A stretch of DNA of 64,000 nt from Pseudomonas sp. BCA17 (GCF_004519405.1 NZ_SGWI01000001.1:1798001-1862000); one strand, 5' to 3'. Counted from the stretch's first letter, positions 51,541-60,204 are shown. Program-made: numbers and translations. The notes: generated from the sequence alone by a model not told the origin.

Positions 51541-54339
51541 ATGAAAGAAGATCTTCGTCACGACGTGCTGCAACGCCTCCAGGCCGACTTCGGGCTCAAG
51601 CACCGCACGGGCACCGACTACATGCGCGGCGGCACCTGCCCGAAGTGCAAAAAGAAAGAGTTGTATTCCCGGTTTGATACGCCATGGATGGTGATTTGTG
51701 GTCGCCCTGAAAAGTGCGGCCACACCCTGCACGTCAAAGAGCTTTATGACGACCTTTTCGAAGACTGGAGCAAGCGAGCGCCCGCGACAGACCAGCATCC
51801 CAACGCAACAGCACGCGCCTATCTGGAGTTCGCCCGAGGCTTTCGGTTTGAGCTGATCCAGGGTTGGTTCACCCAGGAAACGTTCTATTCCGTTGAACAC
51901 AACGCCGGCAGTGCCACTGTTCGCTTCGCCCTGGAAAAAGGTGGCTGGTGGGAACGCCTGATCGATCAGCCCCATCGCTTCGGCAAGATGAAAGCCCGCT
52001 TCAAGTCCAAGGACAGCTATCGCGGCGTTTGGTGGTGCCCGCCCTGCGTCGACCTGCTTGAAGCCAAGGAAATCTGGATTGTTGAAGGTATCTTCGACGC
52101 CATCGCCCTGGTGCACAACGACATCGCCGCCGTGTCGGCCATGTCTTCCAATGCGTTCCCCGGGGACTCACTCAAGGCATTGATTAAAACCCGCGAGGGC
52201 GGGAAGTTGCCGAAGCTGGTTTGGGCGCTTGATAACGAGCCCGGCGCCAACGCCTACACCCGACGTTGGGTACGCGACGCCCGCGCCCTGGGCTTTGCGT
52301 GTGAGTCTGCGCAGATCCCGCAACGCGACGGCCGCAAAGCGGACTGGAACGACCTTCACCAACGCTGGAGCTTCATTCAGGACGACACTAAACGCGCTGA
52401 TCAAATCGCCACCGACCTCAAACAAACCCGACACCTGGGCGCCCTGCTGCTGGCTGAGAGCGCGGCGGAAAAAGCATTGCTCATGTATGACTGGAACAAG
52501 CGCGGGGAATTTCACCTTGGCTTTGGGAACCGCCTGTACTGGTTCAAATTGGACATGGAGAAATTCAACCGGGCCATGTCCGACATCGAGGACAGTGAGA
52601 ACCACGACGATCAACTGCTCAACCAGGCACAACAGCGTGAAAAGGCGCTGCAGCAGTCCGGCAGTGTCGTGGAGATTGCCAACTGCTACCCACAAGCCTT
52701 GTATTTCCAGCGTAACGAGGTAACAGACGAGTCCTGGTACTACATGCGCGTGGACTTCCCACACGACTCTGAGAGCGTGAAAAACACCTTCACCAGCGGC
52801 CAGCTGTCGGCCGCCAGCGAATTTAAAAAGCGCCTGCTCGGCATGGCAGCGGGCGCGATGTTCACCGGCAGTGGCCAGCAGCTCGACAAGCTTATGAAAG
52901 ACCAGCTGTTCGGCATCAAAACCGTTTCGACCATCGACTACGTAGGCTACAGCAAGGAATACGCTTGCTATGTCTACGGGGATATCGCGATCAAGGACGG
53001 CACCACCTATAAGGTCAACAGTGAGGACTATTTCGAGTTCGGCAAGCTGCGCCTAAAAACCCTGCAGAAAGGCGTCCCTATCAAACTGCAGCGCGACGCA
53101 AAGGGCTTTGATGAAAAGTGGGTGCAGTTGCTGTGGACTTGCTTCGGCGCCCAAGGCTTTGTCGCCCTGGTGTTCTTCTTCGGTTCGCTTTTCTGCGAAC
53201 AGATCCGTGCTCGCTACCAGTCCTTCCCGTTCTTGGAAGCTACCGGTGAAGCCGGCGCCGGCAAAACAACCCTGCTGAACCTCCTATGGAAACTCCTCGG
53301 CCGCGAAGGCTATGAAGGCTTCGACCCGATGAAATCGACCAAGGCCGGTCGCTCTCGACTAATGGGCCAGGTATCGGGCATGCCGGTTGTATTCCTGGAA
53401 GCCGATCGCCACAGCGATGATCGAGCACACGCTAAAACCTTTGAATGGGACGAGCTGAAAGACTTCTACGGCGGCGGAACCTTGGCGACGAAGGGCGTCA
53501 AGACAGCCGGTAACGAGACGTACGAACCGCCGTTCCGGGGAACGATCGCTATCAGCCAAAACGCGGCCGTAGTCGCCCACGAAGCGATCATGACGCGCAT
53601 TGTAAAACTGCACTTTGTACGCCCGACCGTGACGCTGGAAAGCCGTGCTGCAGCTGACCAGTTGAACGCGCTGGATGGCGGCACTCTTAGCCATTTCCTG
53701 TTGCGGGCCGTCGGCAAAGAATCCGCGGTGCTTGAGCTGTTCGCTCAGCGTATGCCAGAACACGAAGCCAAGCTGCGCCGCCTGCATACCCATTGCTTCG
53801 CCTGTGGTACCGCCTATACCAGCGACGCGGGTATCTGCAGCAGCTGCGGCTATGACTTGCGTGGCTATATCCGCGTCGAGCGCATCAGCAAGAACCACGC
53901 GCAACTGCTCTCGCTGCTGGATTGCCTGCGCCTGGTGCTGAAACTGAGTGATCCCCAAGTCGCTGCCACCCAGCGCCAGATTGTGCGGATGGCTATCGAG
54001 CGTCAGACCTCAATCAGTTCCGACCATTCAGCCGTGGCCGAGTTTTGGGAGGTCTACGACTACCTCGAATCGTTAAGCGAAGACCCGGTGGTCGACCACA
54101 GCAGCGACCCCACCGTGATCGCTATCAATCTCAACGAATTCTGCGAGCGCGCCGCCGAACACAAACAGAAGTTGGCAGACGTGGCCACGTTGCGCGATCT
54201 GCTCAAGGAGTCCCGTTCCCGCAAGTTTCTGGACAGCAACAAGGCGGTGCACAGCGCTGTTCGTGCTGCTTTCAACAACCGCAATCCGTGTTCACAACCC
54301 CGGCCGACCACAGTTAAGTGCTGGACATTCAAGGCGTAA
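51541..54339 (+). CDS. Primase-helicase with TOPRIM and zinc ribbons
   Basis: 932 residues. An N-terminal zinc ribbon (CPKCKKKE...CGRPEKCGHT, 34-65) is followed by a TOPRIM region (IWIVEGIFDAIAL near 180; VWALDNEPGANAY near 228). A superfamily-3-like helicase core has Walker A TGEAGAGKTTLL near 570 and FLEADRHSDD near 618. A second ribbon, CFACGTAYTSDAGICSSCGYD, is near 756. It unwinds and primes the phage origin. It replaces the P2 gpA rolling-circle initiator, so this prophage replicates differently from P2. Confidence 0.85.
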   Translation: MKEDLRHDVLQRLQADFGLKHRTGTDYMRGGTCPKCKKKELYSRFDTPWMVICGRPEKCGHTLHVKELYDDLFEDWSKRAPATDQHPNATARAYLEFARGFRFELIQGWFTQETFYSVEHNAGSATVRFALEKGGWWERLIDQPHRFGKMKARFKSKDSYRGVWWCPPCVDLLEAKEIWIVEGIFDAIALVHNDIAAVSAMSSNAFPGDSLKALIKTREGGKLPKLVWALDNEPGANAYTRRWVRDARALGFACESAQIPQRDGRKADWNDLHQRWSFIQDDTKRADQIATDLKQTRHLGALLLAESAAEKALLMYDWNKRGEFHLGFGNRLYWFKLDMEKFNRAMSDIEDSENHDDQLLNQAQQREKALQQSGSVVEIANCYPQALYFQRNEVTDESWYYMRVDFPHDSESVKNTFTSGQLSAASEFKKRLLGMAAGAMFTGSGQQLDKLMKDQLFGIKTVSTIDYVGYSKEYACYVYGDIAIKDGTTYKVNSEDYFEFGKLRLKTLQKGVPIKLQRDAKGFDEKWVQLLWTCFGAQGFVALVFFFGSLFCEQIRARYQSFPFLEATGEAGAGKTTLLNLLWKLLGREGYEGFDPMKSTKAGRSRLMGQVSGMPVVFLEADRHSDDRAHAKTFEWDELKDFYGGGTLATKGVKTAGNETYEPPFRGTIAISQNAAVVAHEAIMTRIVKLHFVRPTVTLESRAAADQLNALDGGTLSHFLLRAVGKESAVLELFAQRMPEHEAKLRRLHTHCFACGTAYTSDAGICSSCGYDLRGYIRVERISKNHAQLLSLLDCLRLVLKLSDPQVAATQRQIVRMAIERQTSISSDHSAVAEFWEVYDYLESLSEDPVVDHSSDPTVIAINLNEFCERAAEHKQKLADVATLRDLLKESRSRKFLDSNKAVHSAVRAAFNNRNPCSQPRPTTVKCWTFKA

Positions 54340-54354
54340 AGGAGAGCAAGACCG

Positions 54355-54648
54355 ATGCAAATCCAAGTGTTTATGGGCAGTGCCAGCGAAGGCAAAACCA
54401 GCAAGCTCCAGTCAGTTCAGGACCGTCTGGACTTTACGGGAGAAAGGGCGCCGATCATCCAGGCTGAGGCTTATGGGGAAGATGGCTTGCTGGAGATTTT
54501 GGAGGTCCGCGCAGCCGGTGGCCAGCGCGAAATCCTGGTGGACGACTGCAGCCGGCAACAGATTTTGAGGGTGTTGGAATGGCAATCATGTGTCGAGCAT
54601 GAGCCAAATTTTGGTGACCTGGTGATCCACCTGGCCCGCAAGGACTGA
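54355..54648 (+). CDS. Small P-loop-containing hypothetical protein
   Basis: 97 residues. Walker A GSASEGKTSK is at residues 8-17 and a Walker-B-like strand REILVDDCSRQQ is near 59. This size is much below that of usual P-loop enzymes, so it could be a degenerate or specialised nucleotide-binding accessory of the primase encoded upstream. GGAG precedes the ATG by about ten bases. It is early-operon cargo of unknown role. Confidence 0.6.
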   Translation: MQIQVFMGSASEGKTSKLQSVQDRLDFTGERAPIIQAEAYGEDGLLEILEVRAAGGQREILVDDCSRQQILRVLEWQSCVEHEPNFGDLVIHLARKD

Positions 54649-54714
54649 CCTTTAAAAAAACAGTGCCGAGGAGTTGCAGCTCCTCGACACCCAACCGCAA
54701 CAGAGGGCTATACC

Positions 54715-54963
54715 ATGCAAGCACAGAACCTAAGCAGCGGCGCCGCGAAGGCTACCACACCGGCGCGGCACCTGGTGGCCACCGCGATTATCGGCGCGGC
54801 AGTCATCGGCTACCTGGTGCACAAAACCCCGGAATCACGCATCCGCCTTGAAAGCCTGAGCCAGATGGCCAACACCCTGGGCGAACTGAGCGAAACGGAT
54901 GCGGCAGTCGTCGCTCAACTGCTCGCCAACAACGCATCCCGGGGGGCGGCGCGCCATGCCTAA
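54715..54963 (+). CDS. Small membrane-anchored phage protein
   Basis: 82 residues with one hydrophobic helix (LVATAIIGAAVIGYLV, near 20-36) and a helical C-terminal part (LESLSQMANTLGELSETDAAVVAQLL). GAGGG lies seven bases before the ATG. Unknown function; superinfection exclusion is conceivable. It overlaps the next gene by eight bases. Confidence 0.6.
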   Translation: MQAQNLSSGAAKATTPARHLVATAIIGAAVIGYLVHKTPESRIRLESLSQMANTLGELSETDAAVVAQLLANNASRGAARHA

Positions 54964-55126
54964 GCAACCCCATTCGACCCGCGCGCGACGTTTCCCCTGG
55001 AACATCGACTACACCAGCATGTGCGACCTTTGCGATCGGTGGCGTGCGCAGGGCAACCACGAGCAATGCAGCCGGCAACGCCAACGGCTGAATGCCCATC
55101 TACGCAATCACAAGCCTAAGCGTTAA
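54956..55126 (+). CDS. Small Cys/His-rich phage protein
   Basis: 56 residues, basic, with CDLCDRW and HEQCSRQ giving three cysteines and a histidine for a possible zinc site near residues 23-39. It is translated with the membrane protein gene upstream. Function unknown. Confidence 0.6.
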   Translation: MPKQPHSTRARRFPWNIDYTSMCDLCDRWRAQGNHEQCSRQRQRLNAHLRNHKPKR

Positions 55127-55161
55127 GCCGCGTCCACCAGAAGACGCGCTTCTAAATACTT

Positions 55162-55182
55162 GGCCCGGAAACGGGCCTTTTT
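55162..55182 (+). terminator. Rho-independent terminator of the early operon
   Basis: GGCCCG-GAAA-CGGGCC followed by five T residues; a classic tetraloop terminator before the integrase gene. Confidence 0.85.
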
Positions 55183-55232
55183 GTTTCCGATCGTCAGACT
55201 GTCGCCATACGAGTACAGCGTTAGGGGTTTAC

Positions 55233-56417
55233 ATGAGTGGGGTCGAAGCTCGCGGTAATTCCGTGAGAATCTATTTTCAATACGACGGCGAAAAATGCCG
55301 CGAATCGTTACCTGGAGGAAACACACCGGCGAACGTTGCCCAGGCCAAGCGCTTGCTCGCCATCATCGAATACGAAATCCAAGCTGGCATCTTTGACTAC
55401 GCACGCCACTTCCCCAATTCAACCAGGCTGGTAGAAAACACCTTCGGTCATTACCTGGACATCTGGTTGCGCATCAAAGCCAACAGCGTCGCGGCATCGA
55501 GTTATCGAGGTTATGCCAACAAGGCCGAGGTACATGTACGACCGCGCTGGGGCAAAGTGCAGATCAACGCGATCGATCACCTGGACCTGCAAGAGTGGAT
55601 CCAGGGCCCGCTGTCGAAAACCCTCAAAAATAAGACCATCCGCGACATTATCAGCAACGTGCGCCAGGTTTTCAGGCTCTACCGTACTCGGATGAAAGTC
55701 GCGCACGATCCTACCGAAGGCTTGATGGTGCGCCTGCCTGACCCCGAAGCACCGGACCCGTTCACTCGTGCGGAAATCAAACAGATCCTCGACACACCGA
55801 CCACTCGTACGCTTGAGTTACTGATGGTGCAGTTCATGATTTGGGCCGGTCCTCGGGTGTCTGAAACCATTGCTTTGGCGTGGGAGGACGTCGACCTGGA
55901 ACAAGGGATGGTGACCTTTCGTCGATCGAAGGTGCGCGGCGCCTATCGCGTCACGAAGACGCGTCGCTCGATGCGCAAGGTTCGCCTCTTGGCGCCGGCG
56001 TGGGATGCGTTGCGTAAGGTCGACGCACTGACCCGAAAAAGAAAAGCTGAAACTGTGGAAGTCGTGGAGCGGGACAATAAAACAGTACGCCGGCACACAC
56101 TGCACTTTGTATTCTTGAACACCAAAAGCGGTTTGCCGCACGCCAACGATTTTGTCGTGCGTGACCGTTTTTTCAAAGCTCACTTGCTCGCGGCCGGGGT
56201 CCGCTATCGTGGTCCTGGGCAATGCCGGCACACCTACGCCAGTCAGTTACTCACGACGGGCATTGCCTCAATCGATTGGATCGCTGAACAGATGGGGCAT
56301 ACCAACGGTAATATGATTCGCCAGCATTATGGAACGTGGATTAATGAAGATGGGCCGGATGTAGTAGGCATGCTGCAGCTGGCCCTCAAGCTTTCGCCGG
56401 TCCCAGTTCACAACTGA
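55233..56417 (+). CDS. int: Tyrosine-type phage integrase
   Basis: 394 residues from the ATG at 55233 (AGGGG six bases upstream). An N-terminal DUF3596-like arm-binding domain is followed by a SAM-like core-binding domain (YLDIWLRIKANSV). The catalytic domain has Arg in GPRVSETIAL (near 207), His and Arg in CRHTYASQLLTTG (near 331) and the Tyr nucleophile in IRQHYG (near 365). The integrase normally lies next to attP; here 2.4 kb of cargo separates it from attR. It should recognise the GTCCCAT arm sites. Confidence 0.92.
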   Translation: MSGVEARGNSVRIYFQYDGEKCRESLPGGNTPANVAQAKRLLAIIEYEIQAGIFDYARHFPNSTRLVENTFGHYLDIWLRIKANSVAASSYRGYANKAEVHVRPRWGKVQINAIDHLDLQEWIQGPLSKTLKNKTIRDIISNVRQVFRLYRTRMKVAHDPTEGLMVRLPDPEAPDPFTRAEIKQILDTPTTRTLELLMVQFMIWAGPRVSETIALAWEDVDLEQGMVTFRRSKVRGAYRVTKTRRSMRKVRLLAPAWDALRKVDALTRKRKAETVEVVERDNKTVRRHTLHFVFLNTKSGLPHANDFVVRDRFFKAHLLAAGVRYRGPGQCRHTYASQLLTTGIASIDWIAEQMGHTNGNMIRQHYGTWINEDGPDVVGMLQLALKLSPVPVHN

Positions 56418-56606
56418 GGCGAATAAGGTCCACCGACACGACAAAACGGTCAACATCCGTCAAACGCCTGGGCGCGCTGCGGTTCAAGCCCGTGAGCGCA
56501 CCGGAATGCGCCGGGTGGCCCATTTAAACGGATGGACAGGGTTCATTCCCTTTTCATGGGACACCCTGCCTTCCAATACCTCCCCAACCGCGTGCTGGCA
56601 AGGCGA

Positions 56607-57131
56607 TTAGGGTGTCCGTCTGGATGGACTCTCTGATGATAATTGCAGCTCCCGGCGGCGCTTCGAGGCTGCTACCTCTATCGCTATTAATAGGATTTCG
56701 AGGGTGTCTTGACCCACGACACCTGCCGCTTCAACGCCCTCTAAAAAGCTCTCTGCACGTTCCTGGAGCAATGTCAGAACGTGCATATCTCCACAACAAA
56801 CCAAACCTTCCAGATGGGTGGCCAGCCTTATGCGGATCTGAACAGGAAGCTTTAACCCGTTCGCTGAGAACACAGCGCTGCCGCTGAATACCGCGCTACG
56901 GTCTTGCAAGATGGTGCATAAATCACGCAGCGGGAAATGTTCATGTACCAGTTCGCAGCCTTCACAATGGATCAGCGGCACATCAGCGTTGCTCGGCTGT
57001 TGTGAGGCTAGACAGTAGCTACAACGCACGTGCTCGTCGCGCATCAACCAGCGGTCATTCCATATGCCCAAAGCAAAATTGGCAATCGTCCTTTCATCCT
57101 TGGTGGAGACTATGTCTCGTTCGATTGTCAT
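56607..57131 (-). CDS. Hypothetical protein with Cys-rich N-terminal half
   Basis: 174 residues with CSYC and HCEGC near 37-58, a possible zinc finger, and a helical C-terminal half (ERAESFLEGVEAAGVVGQDTLEILLIAIEVAASKR). The ATG at 57131 has a strong AGGGGG site. It runs opposite to the integrase. I know no function; it is the first cargo gene of the right end. The 56418-56606 gap before it holds one reverse GTCCCATG copy (56552 region) and no gene. Confidence 0.55.
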   Translation of the reverse strand: MTIERDIVSTKDERTIANFALGIWNDRWLMRDEHVRCSYCLASQQPSNADVPLIHCEGCELVHEHFPLRDLCTILQDRSAVFSGSAVFSANGLKLPVQIRIRLATHLEGLVCCGDMHVLTLLQERAESFLEGVEAAGVVGQDTLEILLIAIEVAASKRRRELQLSSESPSRRTP

Positions 57132-57516
57132 GCATCCCCCTTAGCGCCGAGGGTCTACGCCCCACGCTAGAAACCGTTATTACCGATCAAAACCACGCGA
57201 TCAGCGCACTCAACGCCGCATCTTTCCGAGTCATTGGCGTTGTATGCTTCAAACCCAATGTAGGCGGTTCTGGCATCCCACGCCAGTGAAGTCCGGTGTC
57301 CCCCGATACAAAAAAGGCCCCAACATCGGGCTCAGGTGTGGGGGCCTTTTTGCACATAAGCGGCGTTCTGTATCACGGTGTCCGAGGCCGCAAACGACCA
57401 AAAGGGGATGTACAATTTTTCCGTTTTCAACCAGATCTATCCCTCAGAAATGGCCTACACTAAAAGCCGCCAATAAGGCGTCTTGAGCAAAACAGATCGG
57501 ATACAGGAACGATTCA
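57132..57516. other. Non-coding stretch between hypothetical gene and response regulator
   Basis: There is no gene here. It contains the hairpin at 57311-57351, whose downstream flank CACATAAGCGG matches that of the left hairpin at 21971-22008. The promoter of the response regulator must lie in the last 150 bases; no clear consensus stands out. Confidence 0.5.
57311..57351. terminator. Strong hairpin, near-copy of the one at 21971-22008
   Basis: Arms AAAAGGCCCC and GGGGCCTTTT enclose a CAGGTGTG-containing loop; A and T runs on both sides make it bidirectional. It marks the start of the cargo slot at the prophage's right end. Confidence 0.75.
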
Positions 57517-57942
57517 ATGCACGACGAGTGGGAAAAACTTTTGCTCATCACGGGATCGGTGATAGTGGTTGAAGACGATCCAACACTTCGTTTGCTGATG
57601 GTTGAAATCTTGTCTGAGATTGGGTTACAAACTCTCGACTTCGGCACGGCAGACGAGGCACTAACCCACATGCTGGGTATGTCGGTTAGCTGTCCACTCG
57701 TGATCGCAGATCATGGATTACCGGGCAAACTCCAAGGCGCGGACCTCATAGCGTTGATGAAGGCGAAATGGCCAACAACTGCCACGATCCTCACTTCCGG
57801 CTACGGATTGGATCCGTCGATCGTGCCATCTTCAACTACGTACCTAAACAAGCCTTGGTCCATGAATGACTTGGTGACGGCGGTAGCAAAAGCTTTGGCT
57901 CGTCAACTCGATCATTCACTTCAAAAAAAGCGTGACGGTTAG
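57517..57942 (+). CDS. Single-domain response regulator
   Basis: 141 residues made of one receiver domain. The acidic pair is VVEDD near 17-20, the phospho-acceptor Asp is in IADHGLPG (near 64), the Thr/Ser in LTSGYG near 92, and Lys in YLNKPW near 110. There is no output domain, so it works as a phosphate carrier or by protein binding, like CheY or FixJ-less receivers. AGGAA precedes the ATG. No kinase gene lies beside it; the GAF histidine kinase in the matching slot of the left remnant is a candidate partner. Confidence 0.85.
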   Translation: MHDEWEKLLLITGSVIVVEDDPTLRLLMVEILSEIGLQTLDFGTADEALTHMLGMSVSCPLVIADHGLPGKLQGADLIALMKAKWPTTATILTSGYGLDPSIVPSSTTYLNKPWSMNDLVTAVAKALARQLDHSLQKKRDG

Positions 57943-58020
57943 ATTCTGCTTTTTCCGTACTGGAACGACTTGGGAGCCATTATAAAAGCCGAAATAACGC
58001 CATCCGGCTGGCCATAGCAA

Positions 58021-58221
58021 TCAAAGAATTTTCTGGGGTTGGAAGGTAACAATCAGAATCGCCCAAGCCTCATACGCTAGCCTCTGGCGCAGAGTTGCTT
58101 CATTCCAAATGGAGCCAGAGACGTTGTTCGCCACTACTAGCATCATTAGATGATTTGTCGCCGCATCCAGATCCAATAGCAAGTGGTGAGATTTGTATCG
58201 AAAGTCATCGATGTCGATCAT
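58021..58221 (-). CDS. Short hypothetical ORF
   Basis: 66 codons from the ATG at 58221. The middle (SIWNEATLRQRLAYEAWAILI) resembles small Pseudomonas proteins with a WxxA...AYxxW pattern. The ribosome site is weak and I would not rely on it. Confidence 0.35.
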   Translation of the reverse strand: MIDIDDFRYKSHHLLLDLDAATNHLMMLVVANNVSGSIWNEATLRQRLAYEAWAILIVTFQPQKIL

Positions 58222-58311
58222 AATCAAACTTCTGAGTAGGACTGGTCCGATACTACGAACCTCTATTCCTCTGAAGTCAGTATGGCCTAAATATCGTGGC
58301 TTGCCTGCGCG

Positions 58312-58569
58312 TCATGTGGAAATCTTTGCCCAACCGAATTTGGTGCGTCTCACGGCCATCTCAGCTCGCAACTCGCCGATGAGTTTAGCAATCGCCCTAC
58401 TGGACGTTAGCTTGTCTGTTTTGATTGCAGTAACCAGCAGTTCAACCTGACCAGAGGCAGGCTCAAACACTCTAACCCTCAACGTACCATCGGGATTCGA
58501 TGTACATGTGCAAGAAAGCGGGAGAAAACCGCATTCGATCATATGGCGCAATTCAAGAATCGAAACCAT
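58312..58569 (-). CDS. DUF1652 protein
   Basis: 85 residues starting MVSILELRHMIECGFLPLSC, the conserved DUF1652 opening. ISELIAELR-like wording (AIAKLIGELRAEM) follows near residue 61. The family is small, Pseudomonas-specific and without known function. GAGGA lies eight bases before the ATG. It is in the cargo slot between the response regulator and attR. Confidence 0.8.
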   Translation of the reverse strand: MVSILELRHMIECGFLPLSCTCTSNPDGTLRVRVFEPASGQVELLVTAIKTDKLTSSRAIAKLIGELRAEMAVRRTKFGWAKIST

Positions 58570-58778
58570 GACTTACGTCCTCAAGGTCAGCGCAGATTCG
58601 ATTATTGCTGAAATGATAGCAGCCAGTTTTGACGCGGCCATAAAAAAGCCGTAGTCGCGTAATCGCGTCAGATAGCTTTCGCATTGGTGTCTGGGGCTTC
58701 CATAGCCGTTACTGGGTTACCTGCGGTTGGACGGCAGCCATTTGCGGGTCTCCATTTACGCACCAAAATAGGGCCCCA

Positions 58779-58796
58779 GTCCCATCTCAGTCCCAT
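58779..58796. repeat. Pair of GTCCCAT arm-like sites (prophage right arm)
   Basis: Direct copies at 58779 and 58790, 11 bp apart and 78 bp from the core. They match the pairs at 23488/23499 and 23693/23704. The 58570-58778 stretch before them holds no gene. Confidence 0.55.
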
Positions 58797-58827
58797 ATGG
58801 CCTTTTTTGAGGCGCCAAAAACCACAA

Positions 58828-58857
58828 CCCCCCGACTTTCTCTAGGAAAATCAGGGG
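58828..58857 (-). terminator. tRNA-Ser terminator copy carried by the prophage
   Basis: An imperfect hairpin (AGGGG/CCCC arms around TTTTCCTAGAGAAAG) with a T-rich end on the minus strand. A near-identical copy lies at 23537-23565 beyond the left core; one is the prophage's and the other belongs to the DNA left of it. Confidence 0.6.
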
Positions 58858-58874
58858 CTTGCGTTTTCGTAATT

Positions 58875-58897
58875 TGGCGGTGAAGGAGAGATTCGAA
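58875..58897. repeat. Right attachment core (attR) within tRNA-Ser
   Basis: 23 bases identical to 23583-23605, covering the CCA end, acceptor strand and T arm of the tRNA. The intact tRNA lies on this side. Confidence 0.85.
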
Positions 58898-58964
58898 CTC
58901 TCGATACAATTTCTTGTATACACACTTTCCAGGCGTGCTCCTTAAGCCACTCGGACACTTCACC
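58875..58964 (-). tRNA. tRNA-Ser (GGA anticodon)
   Basis: 90 bases with CCA encoded. The acceptor stem GGTGAAG/CTTCACC, anticodon loop CTGGAAA in stem CACGC/GTGTG, long variable arm (ACAAGAAATTGT) and TTCGAAT T loop all fit class II tRNA-Ser. It reads UCC/UCU codons. It is the integration target of the prophage. Confidence 0.95.
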
Positions 58965-59299
58965 GTATCTCGGCAAACCAGTTCAGTCTGTCGAGGCGCG
59001 CTAATGTAGTCGAAAGCCTTTCTGATGGCAAAGGTTTTTTTCAGAATTTTCATGCGGTTAGACGGTTATGTCAGTACCCGCCTGGTCAGGGCGGTGATTC
59101 TGCCATTCTTGGGCATGGGTAACATGAGCCTGGGACAGCCGGTGCGCCCTGCTCCGGGGCGTCTACCCTTGGGTATGGCGCGAATGTCTGACTGGGTAGT
59201 CAGTCACGACGCTTTACCGGGGCGGGCGTGGTGGGTAACGTCTGCGCACGCATTTCTATCAATAGTCTCTCTATAACAAATCCTACAAGGAACCGCGTC
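58965..59299. other. Intergenic region before the crotonase gene
   Basis: 335 bases with the tRNA promoter on one side and the hydratase promoter on the other. No gene or strong motif is visible; short open frames here lack ribosome sites and family resemblance. Confidence 0.5.
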
Positions 59300-59992
59300 A
59301 TGAGTGAGTTGATTGCCTACCACCTCGAAGACGGTATCGCGACCCTGACCTTGAGCAACGGCAAGGTGAATGCCATTTCTCCGGCAGTGGTCAGTGAGTT
59401 TAATGCGGCGCTGGATCAGGCCGAGAAAGACCGGGCCGTGGTGGTGATCACCGGGACTCCGGGGATGCTGTCGGGTGGTTATGATTTGAAGGTGATGACT
59501 GCCGGCCCCAAAGAGGCGATCAGCCTGGTGACGTCCGGCTCGACGTTAGCGCGTCGCCTGCTGTCCCATCCGTTCCCGGTCATCGTCGCTTGCCCAGGGC
59601 ATGCGGTGGCCAAGGGCGCTTTCCTGCTGTTGTCGGCGGATTATCGGATTGGTGTGGAAGGCCCGTTCAGCATCGGCCTGAACGAAGTGGCGATCGGCAT
59701 GACCATGCACCACGCCGGCATCGAGCTGGCCCGCGATCGTCTGCGCAAGTCGGCCTTTCACCGTTCGGTGATCAACGCCGAGATGTTTGATCCGCAAGGT
59801 GCGTTGGCTGCCGGCTTCCTGGACAAAGTTGTCGCCCCCGAAGAGTTGCAGGCGGCGACCCTGGAGGCGGCGCGTCAGTTGAAGAAGATCAATATGAACG
59901 CACACAAGCACACCAAGCTGAAAGTGCGCAAAGAGCTGCTGGAGGCGTTGGACGACGCCATCATCCAGGATCAGGGCCATATCCTGAACTAA
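59300..59992 (+). CDS. Crotonase / enoyl-CoA hydratase family protein
   Basis: 230 residues from the ATG at 59300 (AAGGAA upstream). The oxyanion-hole regions MLSGGYDLKVM near 59 and GHAVAKGAFLLLSADYR near 99 are present. The usual catalytic glutamates are not both obvious, so its reaction could be hydration or another acyl-CoA step. Monocistronic, ended by a terminator at 60015-60040. Confidence 0.82.
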   Translation: MSELIAYHLEDGIATLTLSNGKVNAISPAVVSEFNAALDQAEKDRAVVVITGTPGMLSGGYDLKVMTAGPKEAISLVTSGSTLARRLLSHPFPVIVACPGHAVAKGAFLLLSADYRIGVEGPFSIGLNEVAIGMTMHHAGIELARDRLRKSAFHRSVINAEMFDPQGALAAGFLDKVVAPEELQAATLEAARQLKKINMNAHKHTKLKVRKELLEALDDAIIQDQGHILN

Positions 59993-60014
59993 GTCCTTAT
60001 AACTGCGGCACCGA

Positions 60015-60040
60015 AGCCCGACCTTGAGTCGGGCTTTTTC
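60015..60040 (+). terminator. Rho-independent terminator
   Basis: Perfect 8-base arms AGCCCGAC/GTCGGGCT, 5-base loop and a T run, 23 bases after the crotonase stop. Confidence 0.9.
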
Positions 60041-60204
60041 TTGCAAACAAATCAGAATCGTCTCTAGCCGCTCTAATCGGGCTGTATCGGCACATATTGA
60101 AACATGTGCTCAAACATCGCCTATCTCCTACGTCTGTAGGGGCAATTGCCGAATACAGTGCACATCCGTACACTGCGCCACCTTTGTCCCGATAGGCCGT
60201 GTCG

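Larger units (their letters stand above)
23583..58897. mobile_element. P2/HP1-type prophage integrated at tRNA-Ser(GGA)
   Basis: A 35.3-kb prophage bounded by exact 23-bp cores. It encodes P2-type capsid and packaging proteins (Q, P, O, N, M, L), R and S tail completion and J/I baseplate proteins. It also has the HP1-type tail set DUF2586 sheath, DUF2597 tube and DUF2590, plus a lysis cassette, repressor/Cro switch, CII, primase-helicase and tyrosine integrase. Cargo sits at both ends. Most essential genes look intact; terminase and portal ends are questionable. Integration leaves the tRNA gene whole, since the phage carries the 3' end copy. Confidence 0.9.

Noticed and set aside
59025..59276. 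83-codon frame between tRNA-Ser and the crotonase gene
   Set aside because: No ribosome site, odd composition and no known family.
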